In this document: in pieces, positions 24,992-33,600 of the stretch
Layout of the letters: each line of letters begins with the position of its first letter
Position numbering within the stretch: position 1 is the first letter of the stretch
DNA from: Chloroflexota bacterium
GTDB taxonomy: Bacteria > Chloroflexota > Ktedonobacteria > Ktedonobacterales > Ktedonobacteraceae
Assembly: GCA_902810755.1 (NCBI GenBank)
Contig: CADDYT010000049.1
Span: 1 to 41,378 of the forward strand
Direction of reading: 5' to 3'
Length of the DNA stretch: 41,378 nt
Notes under the pieces: model-generated
Databases searched by the model: none
Seen by the model: only the letters and a program-made list of their open reading frames with translations
What the model was told of the DNA's origin: nothing
Made by a program: the position numbers and the translations under genes

Positions 24992-25975
24992 ATGAGCAGC
25001 AGGCGGCAGGAAAAAGGAATGGATATAGATGAGATGAGGATGGCAGAAGCGGATGGGCCGGGAGGCACGGGCAGAAAGGAGACGGCGGAGGCAGTCGCCC
25101 GGACAGCGCAGGCTGTGCCGGAGCCGGAACTGAATGTCACTGCTGAGACATCGGAAGTCGTACCGGAACTGAATCAGATGGAGCGGCGCGAGGTGGCGAA
25201 GCGCACCAGCATCAGCGCGGTGGTCGTTCATGAGGCCATTCGCGAGGAGGGTGAGCGCGAATTGCATCGTCCGCCCTGGGCGCTGGCAATTTCCGCTCTG
25301 GCTGCGGGGCTTTCAATGGGCTTCTCGCTGATGTCCGAAGGCCTGCTTCACGCCTACCTGCCGACGGCGATCTGGACGCCGCTGCTGACCAATTTCGGTT
25401 ACTGCATCGGCTTTTTGATTGTGGTGCTGGGTCGGCAGCAACTGTTTACTGAGAACACGCTGACCGTCATTTTGCCCCTGCTGGCCCACCCGAACCTGCG
25501 CACGCTCTGGCGCATCACCCGTCTGTGGGCCATCGTGCTGCTGGCGAATCTGGCGGGGGCCTTCATCTTCGCGGCCATCATCGCCCATGCCAGCCTCTTC
25601 CCGCCTGCTGTCAATGCCTCCATCACGGAGATAGCCAGGCATGGGTTGCGCGGCGATTTCAATAGCACGCTGCTGCGCGGCATCTTCGCGGGCTGGCTGA
25701 TCGCTTTGATGGTCTGGCTGCTGCCCGGAGCCGGCAATAGCCGCCCGCTGATCATCATTATCATCACGTATATCGTGGCGCTGGGCGGCTTTGCCCATAT
25801 CATCGTCGGCTCGGTTGAGGTGTTTTATCTGCTCAATATCGGGTCCGCCACGTGGTCCGCCTACTTCCTCGGTTTCATGCTGCCCACGCTGATTGGCAAC
25901 ATCATCGGCGGCGTCTCGCTGGTGGCCGCGCTCAACTTCGCGCAGGTGGCGGCGGAAACGCTGGGGACGGCCTGA
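24992..25975 (+). CDS. Formate/nitrite transporter (FNT) family channel, YfdC-like
   Basis: 327 residues, start supported by GAGAGGTGAG. A charged cytoplasmic N-terminus of about 90 residues precedes six hydrophobic segments. The channel region has ALAAGLSMGFSLMSEGLLHAYLP, TNFGYCIGFLIVVLGRQQLFTEN, LRGIFAGWLIALMVWLLPG and GFAHIIVGSVEVFYLLNIG, all typical of FNT channels of the YfdC branch. FNT proteins pass small anions such as formate or nitrite; the ion is unknown for this branch. It stands alone on the plus strand. Confidence 0.88.
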   Translation: MSSRRQEKGMDIDEMRMAEADGPGGTGRKETAEAVARTAQAVPEPELNVTAETSEVVPELNQMERREVAKRTSISAVVVHEAIREEGERELHRPPWALAISALAAGLSMGFSLMSEGLLHAYLPTAIWTPLLTNFGYCIGFLIVVLGRQQLFTENTLTVILPLLAHPNLRTLWRITRLWAIVLLANLAGAFIFAAIIAHASLFPPAVNASITEIARHGLRGDFNSTLLRGIFAGWLIALMVWLLPGAGNSRPLIIIIITYIVALGGFAHIIVGSVEVFYLLNIGSATWSAYFLGFMLPTLIGNIIGGVSLVAALNFAQVAAETLGTA

Positions 25976-26002
25976 TCTGAAAACCAGTTTCACCGGACCG
26001 GC

Positions 26003-26316
26003 TTACAAACACCAGTCAGCGCGAGTCAGCGGTAATTGTGCGCGCTCCCGGTCAGCTTTCAGCAACAGCGTCTGATAGTTGGTGAGGCGGCCTGAGCGGA
26101 AGCCGTGAGCCGAGGCAGCCATGTACAGGCGCCAGATGCGGTAGGTGAGATCGCTCGTCATCGCGCGCACCTCGTCGGTTCCGCGCTCGCCAACTCAGGT
26201 TTCCAGGTGGTTCCATCCCACAGGCGTACCGCGAAATTGTAGCGGGAAGAGGAGCCAAACAAATCTTCCAACAACGCTAAGGACAGCTGAGCCGCCTGCT
26301 CGCCGCTCTTCGCCAT
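26003..26316 (-). pseudogene. Cyclopropane-fatty-acid synthase remnant with internal deletion
   Basis: The start ATG (26316) overlaps the desaturase stop as TAATG. The first 45 or so codons read like the N-terminus of a CFA synthase (LEDLFGSSSRYNFAVRLWDG and TTWKPELA) and then hit TGA at 26158-26160. A second frame, shifted at about 26180, gives the C-terminal end: EVRAMTSDLTYRIWRLYMAA, SAHGFRSGRLTNYQTLLL, then LPLTRADWCL and TAA at 26003-26005. A normal enzyme has 300 to 400 residues or more; here the SAM-binding middle is gone and the ends are out of frame. A sequencing or assembly error is a less likely explanation. Confidence 0.75.
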
Positions 26317-27206
26317 TATTGCTCTCCTTCCTCTTTTGCCGCCACAGTAGAGGTTCTGGCAGAGGAGCGTCGTGCCAGCATCTCAGGCGAAATGCGATAG
26401 ACATCGGACACCAGGCCGAGGCGTTCGAGTATCAGAATGATGAACCCGGAGAGATCGAGCTGCCACCAGTGCAGCCCCTGAAAGGCGGAGCGTGGAAAAG
26501 CGTGGTGGTTATTGTGCCAGCCCTCACCGAAGGCCAGCAAGCCGACAATCCACTCGTTGTGGCTCTGGTCATTCGTCTCAAATTCGCGCCTGCCAAACAG
26601 ATGGCAGACGGAATTGACGCTAAACGTCACGTGCTGCACCAGGAAAAGCCGCACCAGGCCGCCCCAGATCAGGCCGGACCAGCCGCCGATCAGAAACGGG
26701 ACGAAGAGAGATAGCCCCCACCATAGCCAGAAGGTGTAACTGATGAAGACCACAATACGATCTTTCACCAGGTAGCGGCAGTAGACATTGGGATCGGCCA
26801 GGCCATCGAAAAGCCAGCCGAGATGGGCATGAAAGAAGCCATCTACCGGGCTATGGGGATCGCCGGGCCGGTCAGACTGCGCGTGATGCTTGACATGCGT
26901 GGCCGCCCAGTCAATCGCCGGGCCTTCCGCCGACATGCTGCCGAGGATGAGCAGGATGGCTTTTACTACAGGATGAGGCCGGAAGCTGCGATGAGCCAGC
27001 ATACGATGGTAGCCAATCGTCACGCCGAACATGCTGACGATGTACATGCCTGCCAGCAGCGCCAGGTCGGTCCAGTTCACGGCTCGCATCCAGAGCAGCC
27101 GGATCGCCAGCAGCGTGCCGAGCAAGGGGGCGATAACGATTACGAGGACGAATAAGCGGACAATAATGATATTATCAACCGCTTTGTAAAAAGGAATGGA
27201 TTTCAT
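26316..27206 (-). CDS. Membrane fatty-acid desaturase (acyl-CoA desaturase type)
   Basis: 296 residues from ATG 27206, with GGAGGG four bases upstream; the frame opens at 27269. All three His boxes of integral-membrane di-iron desaturases are present: HRMLAHR, HVKHH and HNNHH. Four or so membrane segments surround them, and the acyl-CoA (delta-9) desaturase landmarks GYHRMLAHRSF and GEGWHNNHHAFP are clear. It introduces a double bond into fatty acyl chains in the membrane. It was followed by a coupled CFA synthase, now a pseudogene, so this was once a two-step lipid modification operon. Confidence 0.92.
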   Translation of the reverse strand: MKSIPFYKAVDNIIIVRLFVLVIVIAPLLGTLLAIRLLWMRAVNWTDLALLAGMYIVSMFGVTIGYHRMLAHRSFRPHPVVKAILLILGSMSAEGPAIDWAATHVKHHAQSDRPGDPHSPVDGFFHAHLGWLFDGLADPNVYCRYLVKDRIVVFISYTFWLWWGLSLFVPFLIGGWSGLIWGGLVRLFLVQHVTFSVNSVCHLFGRREFETNDQSHNEWIVGLLAFGEGWHNNHHAFPRSAFQGLHWWQLDLSGFIILILERLGLVSDVYRISPEMLARRSSARTSTVAAKEEGEQ

Positions 27207-27226
27207 GCAGCCCTCCGGTTTGCCAT
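27203..27226 (-). other. Seven-codon upstream ORF overlapping the desaturase start
   Basis: ATG 27226 behind GAGGGG encodes MANRRAA, and its TGA overlaps the desaturase ATG as ATGA. The desaturase ribosome site lies inside this tiny ORF. It could couple translation to the desaturase or be chance. Confidence 0.4.
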
Positions 27227-27354
27227 GGTGTCCCCTCAATTTCTCTACAGGCGGGTTAATCTCTCTCAAGCGTACACTCTACGCTCACCATTTTCAATGG
27301 AAACGCAGAGAACGCGGTTTTTTTCGTAGTTTTTACCGAGGGAACAGGGGCAAC

Positions 27355-27789
27355 TTACAAACGCCCCGGCAGCAGTTTGAGCGGGGGCAGCACGCGCTCG
27401 ATGACGGCGAGGTGGTCATAGTAGCCGCGCTGCTGCTGGATCAGGTCGTCGCGGAAGGTGAAAATGCTGACGCCATCGACCTGAAAGGGGCGGGAAAAGA
27501 GGGACAGACCGAGCAGGCGCGGCGTGCGACCGGAGGCTGTCCATGTCACTGCCGCCTGTCGTTCCGAAAAAAGTTGGCTCGTCGGCGTATAAGTAATAGC
27601 GGGCATGGTCCGAAAGCGCGTGGTAAACCATTGTTCGATGTCGCTGCGCCCGCGTCGGGGGCGTTTCATACCCGTATCGAACAATTCCGCGTCGTCGGTG
27701 TAGAGGGAGACAATCGCGGTGACATTGTGCGCATTGAACGCCTCAATCCAGCGATTGACGATGCTACGGTGATGTTCGTTTTCCTGCAA
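27355..27789 (-). CDS. NTF2/SnoaL-like small protein
   Basis: The best start is TTG 27789, with GGGGAGG eight bases upstream; no ATG fits, and the frame opens at 27900 inside the divergent promoter and neighbouring gene. The 144-residue product has the SnoaL-like cone fold pattern: an N-terminal helix (SIVNRWIEAFNAHNVTAIVSLYTDDAELFD), then a PRRGRSDIEQWFTTRF helix, and strands such as AAVTWTASGRT and VSIFTFRDDLIQQQRGYYD. Members may be cyclases, isomerases or inert binding proteins. It is divergent from the hydrolase-like gene. Confidence 0.72.
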   Translation of the reverse strand: MQENEHHRSIVNRWIEAFNAHNVTAIVSLYTDDAELFDTGMKRPRRGRSDIEQWFTTRFRTMPAITYTPTSQLFSERQAAVTWTASGRTPRLLGLSLFSRPFQVDGVSIFTFRDDLIQQQRGYYDHLAVIERVLPPLKLLPGRL

Positions 27790-27887
27790 GGTGGTGTCCT
27801 CCCCTACGTTTTTCGCATATTGTCGCGTATAATATACTACACCTTCAGTGGGACGAATAGCAAAGCAAGCGAGAGAGGAGCAAAGAG
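27790..27887. promoter_or_regulatory. Shared divergent promoter region
   Basis: A perfect TATAAT lies at 27828-27833 on the plus strand, about 55 bases before GTG 27888. The same AT-rich patch (GTATATTATAC on the minus strand) can give a -10 for the SnoaL-like gene. The -35 boxes are poor on both strands, so a regulator may be needed. Confidence 0.4.
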
Positions 27888-28790
27888 GTGAGTACGACAA
27901 CGCAGGACATGCTGTATGTCGATGAGGCGACGTTTCACGGGGACGTGCAGTATATTGAGTCGCTATGGCAGCGCAGGCAGGTGGGCGGAGTGGATATGCA
28001 GATTATTGATAGCGGGCAGGGTGGGGAAGTGCCGCTGGTCTTTGTGCCGATCCTGGAACACCTGGAATTTGTCTACGCGCGGCAGGTGCGCCACTTCAGT
28101 CAGCGGCGGCGCGTGCTGATGTATCGCAGGCGCGAGACGCGCTCGCGTTTTGTGAGTTTGCCGCAGCGAGCGGAGGAACTGCGTAGCGTCCTCGACAGCC
28201 TGGGGGTGGAACGCGCGGATTTTGTCGCGCACGGCGACGCGGCGATGGTGTTATTTGAATTTGCCGCGCGCTACCCGCAACGCTGCCGCTCGCTCTGCAT
28301 CATCGCGCAGGCGGCTGATTACCAGATCGCGCCCCACCCTTTCATCTGGCTACTGCACGAACTCTACGTGCGCCTGCCCGTTGAGCGCATCGTCCCCGCG
28401 CAGGTCATTCGCAACACTGTCGTCAGCTATATTACTCATAGCGAGCCACAGGACAACGGCAATGCGCAGGTGACACGCCTGCCGCGCTCGCTGATCGATG
28501 AGCAGTTCCGCAAGATCGAACTCTGGCCCCGCGTCTACAAGTTCTCCGTCCTGCCCGTCATTCACTATTTCGATATGCGCAAACGCCTGTCCAGCCTGAT
28601 CATGCCCATTTTGCTGATTAACCGCGCCGATGATATTCTCTCGCCGGAAGCGAAGACGCGCTGGCTGGCGGAGCATCTGCCGCGTTGTGTCGGCTACCAC
28701 GTGGTCGCGGGCGGCGATCGCTTTTTCATGTACTCGCAGGATCAACAGGTCACGCCGTTGATTGAAGCATTTCTGGACGAGCAAGTGTGA
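27888..28790 (+). CDS. Alpha/beta-hydrolase fold protein, degenerate active site
   Basis: 300 residues from GTG 27888, behind AGAGGAG. The fold is recognisable: VPLVFVPILEHLEFVYARQVRHF, the nucleophile-elbow strand and helix DFVAHGDAAMVLFEFAARYP, and MPILLINRADDILSPEAKTRW. At the elbow, where relatives have G-H-S-x-G-G, this reads A-H-G-D-A-A, so the serine position is Gly116. Near the C-terminus the usual catalytic His seems replaced (AGGDRFF, Arg278). The acid-loop Asp remains. It may be a non-catalytic binding protein or use a different chemistry, for example with Asp117. It lies upstream of the halogenase. Confidence 0.72.
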   Translation: MSTTTQDMLYVDEATFHGDVQYIESLWQRRQVGGVDMQIIDSGQGGEVPLVFVPILEHLEFVYARQVRHFSQRRRVLMYRRRETRSRFVSLPQRAEELRSVLDSLGVERADFVAHGDAAMVLFEFAARYPQRCRSLCIIAQAADYQIAPHPFIWLLHELYVRLPVERIVPAQVIRNTVVSYITHSEPQDNGNAQVTRLPRSLIDEQFRKIELWPRVYKFSVLPVIHYFDMRKRLSSLIMPILLINRADDILSPEAKTRWLAEHLPRCVGYHVVAGGDRFFMYSQDQQVTPLIEAFLDEQV

Positions 28791-28828
28791 ACTCCTTCAC
28801 TCGGCAGAATTACTGTGAGGTGTTTCAC

Positions 28829-28857
28829 TTGACTCTTGATAGCAGGTGCCTCATACT
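28829..28857 (+). promoter_or_regulatory. Sigma70-like promoter for the halogenase gene
   Basis: TTGACT (28829-28834) and CATACT (28852-28857) are 17 bases apart. Predicted initiation near 28865 leaves a leader of about 145 bases before ATG 29010. Confidence 0.5.
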
Positions 28858-29009
28858 TGAAGAAAATACAGCTAAATTTTGAGTGCAATCGGGCGTTGAA
28901 CAGGAGCAAGATGTGTTGCTCACTCCCTGTTCTCGCCTGAACATGGAGGCCGTTCGCAACAGGAGAGCGGCATTCGGTTCTGTTCTGTCTACGCCACGAA
29001 GGAGGCAAC

Positions 29010-30443
29010 ATGGACAATTCGACAACGGTTTTAGTTATTGGTGGAGGCCCTGCCGGTTCGACGGTGGCTACCCTGCTTGCTCGTGAGGGCATCGATGTCA
29101 CGCTGGTGGAGCGCGACCAGTTTCCGCGCTACCATATCGGCGAGTCGCTGCTGCCCTCGTGCCTGGAAATTCTGGATATGATCGGCGCGCGTGAGAAGGT
29201 CGAGTCCTACGGTTTCCAGCGCAAGGATGGCGGCTACTTCGACTGGGGCCTGGATTCATGGATTTTGAATTTCGATCAGCTGCGCCACCCCTACAGCTTT
29301 CAGGTGATTCGGGCCGAGTTCGACCACCTGCTGCTGGAGCATGCAAAGAGCCAGGGGGTCAAGGTCTTTGAAAACACCGAAGTGCGCAGCCTGACCTTCG
29401 ATGGCGAACGACCGACGAGCGCGGCATGGGTACAGAAGACGGCTGATGGCGGCCAGGAGAGCGGGGAAATCTCCTTCGATTACCTGGTGGATGCCTCCGG
29501 GCGCGCGGGCGTCATGGCGATGCGCTACCTGAAGAACCGCCATTATCACGAGGCGTTCCAGAATGTCGCTGTCTGGGGCTACTGGAAGGGGGCCGGGCGC
29601 ATGGAATTCGCGCCTAATGGCGCCATTGCCGTCGGCTCCGTGCCGGATGGCTGGCTCTGGGGCATCCCTCTGCACGACGGCACCATGAGCGTCGGGCTGG
29701 TGCTGCATAAAACCACGTTCAAAGAGAAACGCGAGCAGGGCGCCGACCTGATGAAGATTTACATGGATGCCATCAACGAATGCCCGCTGATCCTCAATCT
29801 GGTGAAAACGGGCGAGCTGGTCTCAACGGAGATCAAGGCGGAGCAGGATTATTCGTACATTGCCGACAGAATTGCCGGGCCGGGCTACTTCCTGGCGGGC
29901 GACGCGGCCTGCTTTATTGACCCCCTGCTTTCCACCGGCGTCCATCTGGCGACGCACGGCGCGATGCTGGCGGCGGCCAGTATCGCCAGCCTGGTTCATG
30001 GCGAGGTTTCGCCGGAGCAGGCCATCGGCTTCTACGAAGAGAGTTATCGCCACGCTTACCTGCGCCTGATGGTCATTGTCTCCGGCCTCTACCAGCAGTA
30101 CAACGGCCAGGAGTCGTACTTCTGGAAGGCGCAGCAGTTGACGCACAACGACTACAGCAATAGCGAGCAGTTGATCGATGCCTTCACCTACGTGGTTTCT
30201 GGCATCGAGGATCTGAACGACGCGGTAGCCGGGAACACGAACCTGATGGACATGGCGAACAAGCTGACCTCGGAAGAGGCGGCTCGTGCTGCTGCGATGT
30301 ACCAGATCTACAACAAAGTCTTCCTGCGCTCTTCCACGTCGGCCAATACTGCTATCAACGGCATGTACGTTGCCACCAGCCCGCATCTGAGACTGGCTTT
30401 CTCGCACGAAAGCGACCGCGAAACTGCGCAGATGCAGGCATAA
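29010..30443 (+). CDS. Flavin-dependent halogenase-like monooxygenase
   Basis: 477 residues, start supported by GAAGGAGG. The FAD-binding GxGxxG is in VLVIGGGPAGSTVATLLA, then QFPRYHIGESLLPSCLEIL, as in phenol/pyrrole-type halogenases. The WxWxIP motif that separates halogenases from ordinary monooxygenases is present as GWLWGIPL (about residues 214-220). The Fx.Px.Sx.G motif for the chloride pocket reads FIDPLLSTGVHLA. GDAACFIDP closes the FAD site. The enzyme would use FADH2, oxygen and halide, needing a separate flavin reductase, which is not visible here. Some members with these motifs are reductases instead. The substrate is unknown and may be carrier-bound. Confidence 0.75.
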   Translation: MDNSTTVLVIGGGPAGSTVATLLAREGIDVTLVERDQFPRYHIGESLLPSCLEILDMIGAREKVESYGFQRKDGGYFDWGLDSWILNFDQLRHPYSFQVIRAEFDHLLLEHAKSQGVKVFENTEVRSLTFDGERPTSAAWVQKTADGGQESGEISFDYLVDASGRAGVMAMRYLKNRHYHEAFQNVAVWGYWKGAGRMEFAPNGAIAVGSVPDGWLWGIPLHDGTMSVGLVLHKTTFKEKREQGADLMKIYMDAINECPLILNLVKTGELVSTEIKAEQDYSYIADRIAGPGYFLAGDAACFIDPLLSTGVHLATHGAMLAAASIASLVHGEVSPEQAIGFYEESYRHAYLRLMVIVSGLYQQYNGQESYFWKAQQLTHNDYSNSEQLIDAFTYVVSGIEDLNDAVAGNTNLMDMANKLTSEEAARAAAMYQIYNKVFLRSSTSANTAINGMYVATSPHLRLAFSHESDRETAQMQA

Positions 30444-30451
30444 CGAGCAAC

Positions 30452-30481
30452 CTCGCCAACCCGCGTATGCGGGTTGGCGGG
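30452..30481 (+). terminator. Hairpin after the halogenase gene
   Basis: An 11-bp perfect stem (30454-30464 with 30469-30479) and a GTAT loop, ten bases past the stop. No T-run follows, so it may need rho or simply stabilise the mRNA. Confidence 0.55.
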
Positions 30482-30517
30482 GTATGGCGCGCCCATATTG
30501 CTCACAAAAATTGCGTA

Positions 30518-30546
30518 TTGCCAGTTGAGTAACTCTATCATATAAT
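30518..30546 (+). promoter_or_regulatory. Strong sigma70-like promoter for the FHA-ABC exporter
   Basis: TTGCCA (30518-30523), a 17-base spacer and a perfect TATAAT (30541-30546). Initiation near 30553 leaves a leader of about 83 bases. It removes the upstream TTG at 30546 as a start, since that codon overlaps the -10. Confidence 0.75.
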
Positions 30547-30635
30547 TGCGTCACGGAAAAGTAGCCCAACCATTTCGTCTTGATCATGTTCAGGACCTGG
30601 TTAGTATTCTCAGAAGAGAGAAGAGGAGATGGCGT

Positions 30636-33600
30636 GTGAACGGAGCAGCAAATGGGCCAGGAATGGTCTCAATCAGCTTTATCAGCGGGCCGCTGGCTGG
30701 AAAAACCTATTCCATTACCAGGCCGGTTACGACGATTGGCCGGGGTACAAACAACGATATCGTCATCGAGAACGACCTGAAGGTCTCGCGTAACCACGCC
30801 AGACTGATCTACAACAACGGAATGTGGACGATTGAGAAACTTGCTCCCCAGAATATCGTCACCGTCAACCAGCAGAAAGTGGAGCAGGCAGTTATTCAAG
30901 ATAACACGACCGTTGGGTTGGGAGATAACACCTCGTTTCTCTTCCAGGTGCGCGTAGATGCGTCCCAGCGCGTGGGGGCGGGGCCGATTTCAGCGCCGGG
31001 CCTTCCACCGACCTACAACCCGACCGTGCCGCAGGAGCCTTTCCCGGCGCCTCGTCCACCTCAGCCGATGCCAACGCCCGCGCAACCGCTCTCACCACCA
31101 CAGGGGATACCGATAAGCGGACAGGTGCGCAACGTATTTTCCCCGCCACAGCCATCATTCTCCTTCACGGCCCCATTGCAGGGCGGCATGATGGCGGCGC
31201 CGGGAGAGACGGTGATCGCGCCGCGCCAGGCAACCGGCGTCCCAAGTATCGAGGTGAGCAGCAACCTGCACGGCTTCCGGCAAAGCTTCCCGCTTGATAA
31301 GCCGGTCATCAGCATCGGGCGTGATGCCAGTAATGATATCGTCATCAATGACCGCATCGTTTCCGGCCGCCACCTGCAAATTGTGCGGCAGGGAAGCCAG
31401 TATTTCATCGTCCACCCGCACCCGGATCGCCAGCAGACGCTCAACGGCCTGCTCTATCAGGGGCGCAAGATTCGCGGCGATGAGACCTACCGGCAGCCGC
31501 TGCGGCGCGGCGACATCTACCGTATCGGTGACGAGAATGGCACGCTGATCACCCTGACCTTCAACGACGGCACCGGCATTCAGGAAGAATATGTGCCGCC
31601 GGTGCAGCCCATTCGCCTGGATATGCCCGAACTGACTATCGGGCGCCGACCGGATAATATGGTGGTCTTGAACCACCCGCAGGTATCGGGGCATCATGCA
31701 AAGCTGGTGCGCGAAGGCGCAACCTATCGCATCCTGGACCTGAACAGTACCAACCATGTCTACGTCAACTCCGCGATTGCCAGCAACCAGTTGCTCAAGA
31801 CAGGCGACGAGATTCGCATCGGCCCCTACCGCCTGATCTACGAAGGCAACCAGCTGACGCAGTACGATGAGTCCAATTTCATTCGCATCGATGCGCTGCA
31901 TCTGAGGAAGTTTGGCAATAACAACGTTACCCTGCTCAACGACATCACGATTGCCGTGCCGCCGCGCAAGTTTGTCGCCCTCGTCGGCGGCTCCGGCGCG
32001 GGCAAATCGACGCTGATGGATGCTCTCAACGGCCTGCGCCCGGCGCAGCAGGGGCAGGTTCTCTACAACGGGCAGGACTACTATAAGAACCTGGCCGCCT
32101 TCAGCACGCAACTGGGCTATGTCCCTCAGGATGACATCGTTCACCGCGACCTGACCGTCGAGCGCGCCCTCTTCTACGCCGCCAAAATGCGCCTGCCCAG
32201 TGACTATACCAATGAGCAGATCGAGCAGCGCATCAAAGAGGTGCTGGAAGAGGTAGACCTGACACGGCGGCGCAAACTGCTGGTCAAGAAGCTCTCCGGC
32301 GGGCAGCGCAAGCGCGTCTCCATCGCCCTGGAACTGCTGGCCAACCCCAGCGTCTTCTTCCTCGACGAGCCAACCTCCGGCCTCGACCCTGGCCTGGATC
32401 GCAAGATGATGTTTCTGCTGCGCAATCTGGCCGATCGCGGGCATACCATTGTGCTGGTCACGCACGCCACCAACAACATCAACTCCTGCGATTATGTCTG
32501 CTTCCTCTGCGCCGGCGGCAAGCTGGCCTACTTCGGCCCGCCCGAACAGGCCAAAACCTACTTCGGCAAGAATGATTTCGCCGAAATCTACAGCAGTCTG
32601 GAGCCGACCGAGGAGAATCCGAATATTCCTGATGAGGCAGAGGCGCGCTTCCGTGCCTCCCCGGAATACCAGGAGTACGTGGTCAAGCCGTTGCGCGAAG
32701 GCCCGGCCGGCGCAGGCGGGCCAAACGGGGCCAGGCCAGCCGTCCAGCAGCTCAAACGCCCCAAGCGCGGCAATCCGTTCAAGCAGTTTGCCCTGCTCTC
32801 ACAGCGCAACCTTGAACTGCTCTTCAATGACCGCGCCAACCTGATCATCCTGCTTTTGCAGGCGCCGTTGATCGCCCTGCTGCTCATGCTGCTCATCCGC
32901 TCGCAGGTGGGCGTCGGCATCTTCGATGCCAACAACGTTGTGCAGTGCGCGCCGCGCATCACCACCACGCTCGTAAAATCGCCCACCGGCTTCGTCGGCC
33001 TCACCAGCAATGTCGGGAACAACCAGACGGTGGACTGTAACCAGATCAAACATTACCTGCAAACCGACCCTGTAGGCAAGCAGTATGTGACGGCCAAAGG
33101 CAAGGGTAAAACCGTCAACGACGCCTTGCAGGACTTCATCGTGCTGGGTAACAGCATCAATGCTGAGCGCGCCCTCTTCATTATCGCCTTCGTCGCAGTT
33201 CTCTTCGGCTGTATCAACGGCACGCGCGAGGTCGTCAAGGAAGCCGCCATTTACCGGCGCGAGCGCACGGTGAACCTGGGTATCGTTCCCTACATCCTCT
33301 CGAAAATCTTGATCCTGGGCGTGCTGGCTCTCTTCCAGAGCGCCATGCTCCTGATCATCGTGCAACTGTTCGAACCGCTGCACCAGGGTATCCTGTTACC
33401 TGTCATCCTGGAGACCTACATCACGCTCGCGCTGACGGCGCTGGCGGGCCTGATGATTGGTCTGACCGCCTCCGCCTTCGCCGCCAACGAGGACAGCGCC
33501 AACAGCCTGCTGCCCTTCCTGCTCATCCCGCAGGTGGTCTTCGCCGGCGTGGAAATCCCCTTGAAGAATCTGCCCTTGCAGATTCCGGCGACCGTTTTCC

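Noticed and set aside
31155..32465. Long minus-strand frame (436 residues) inside the exporter gene
   Set aside because: Antisense shadow of a gene with clear FHA and ABC motifs; no recognisable domain of its own.
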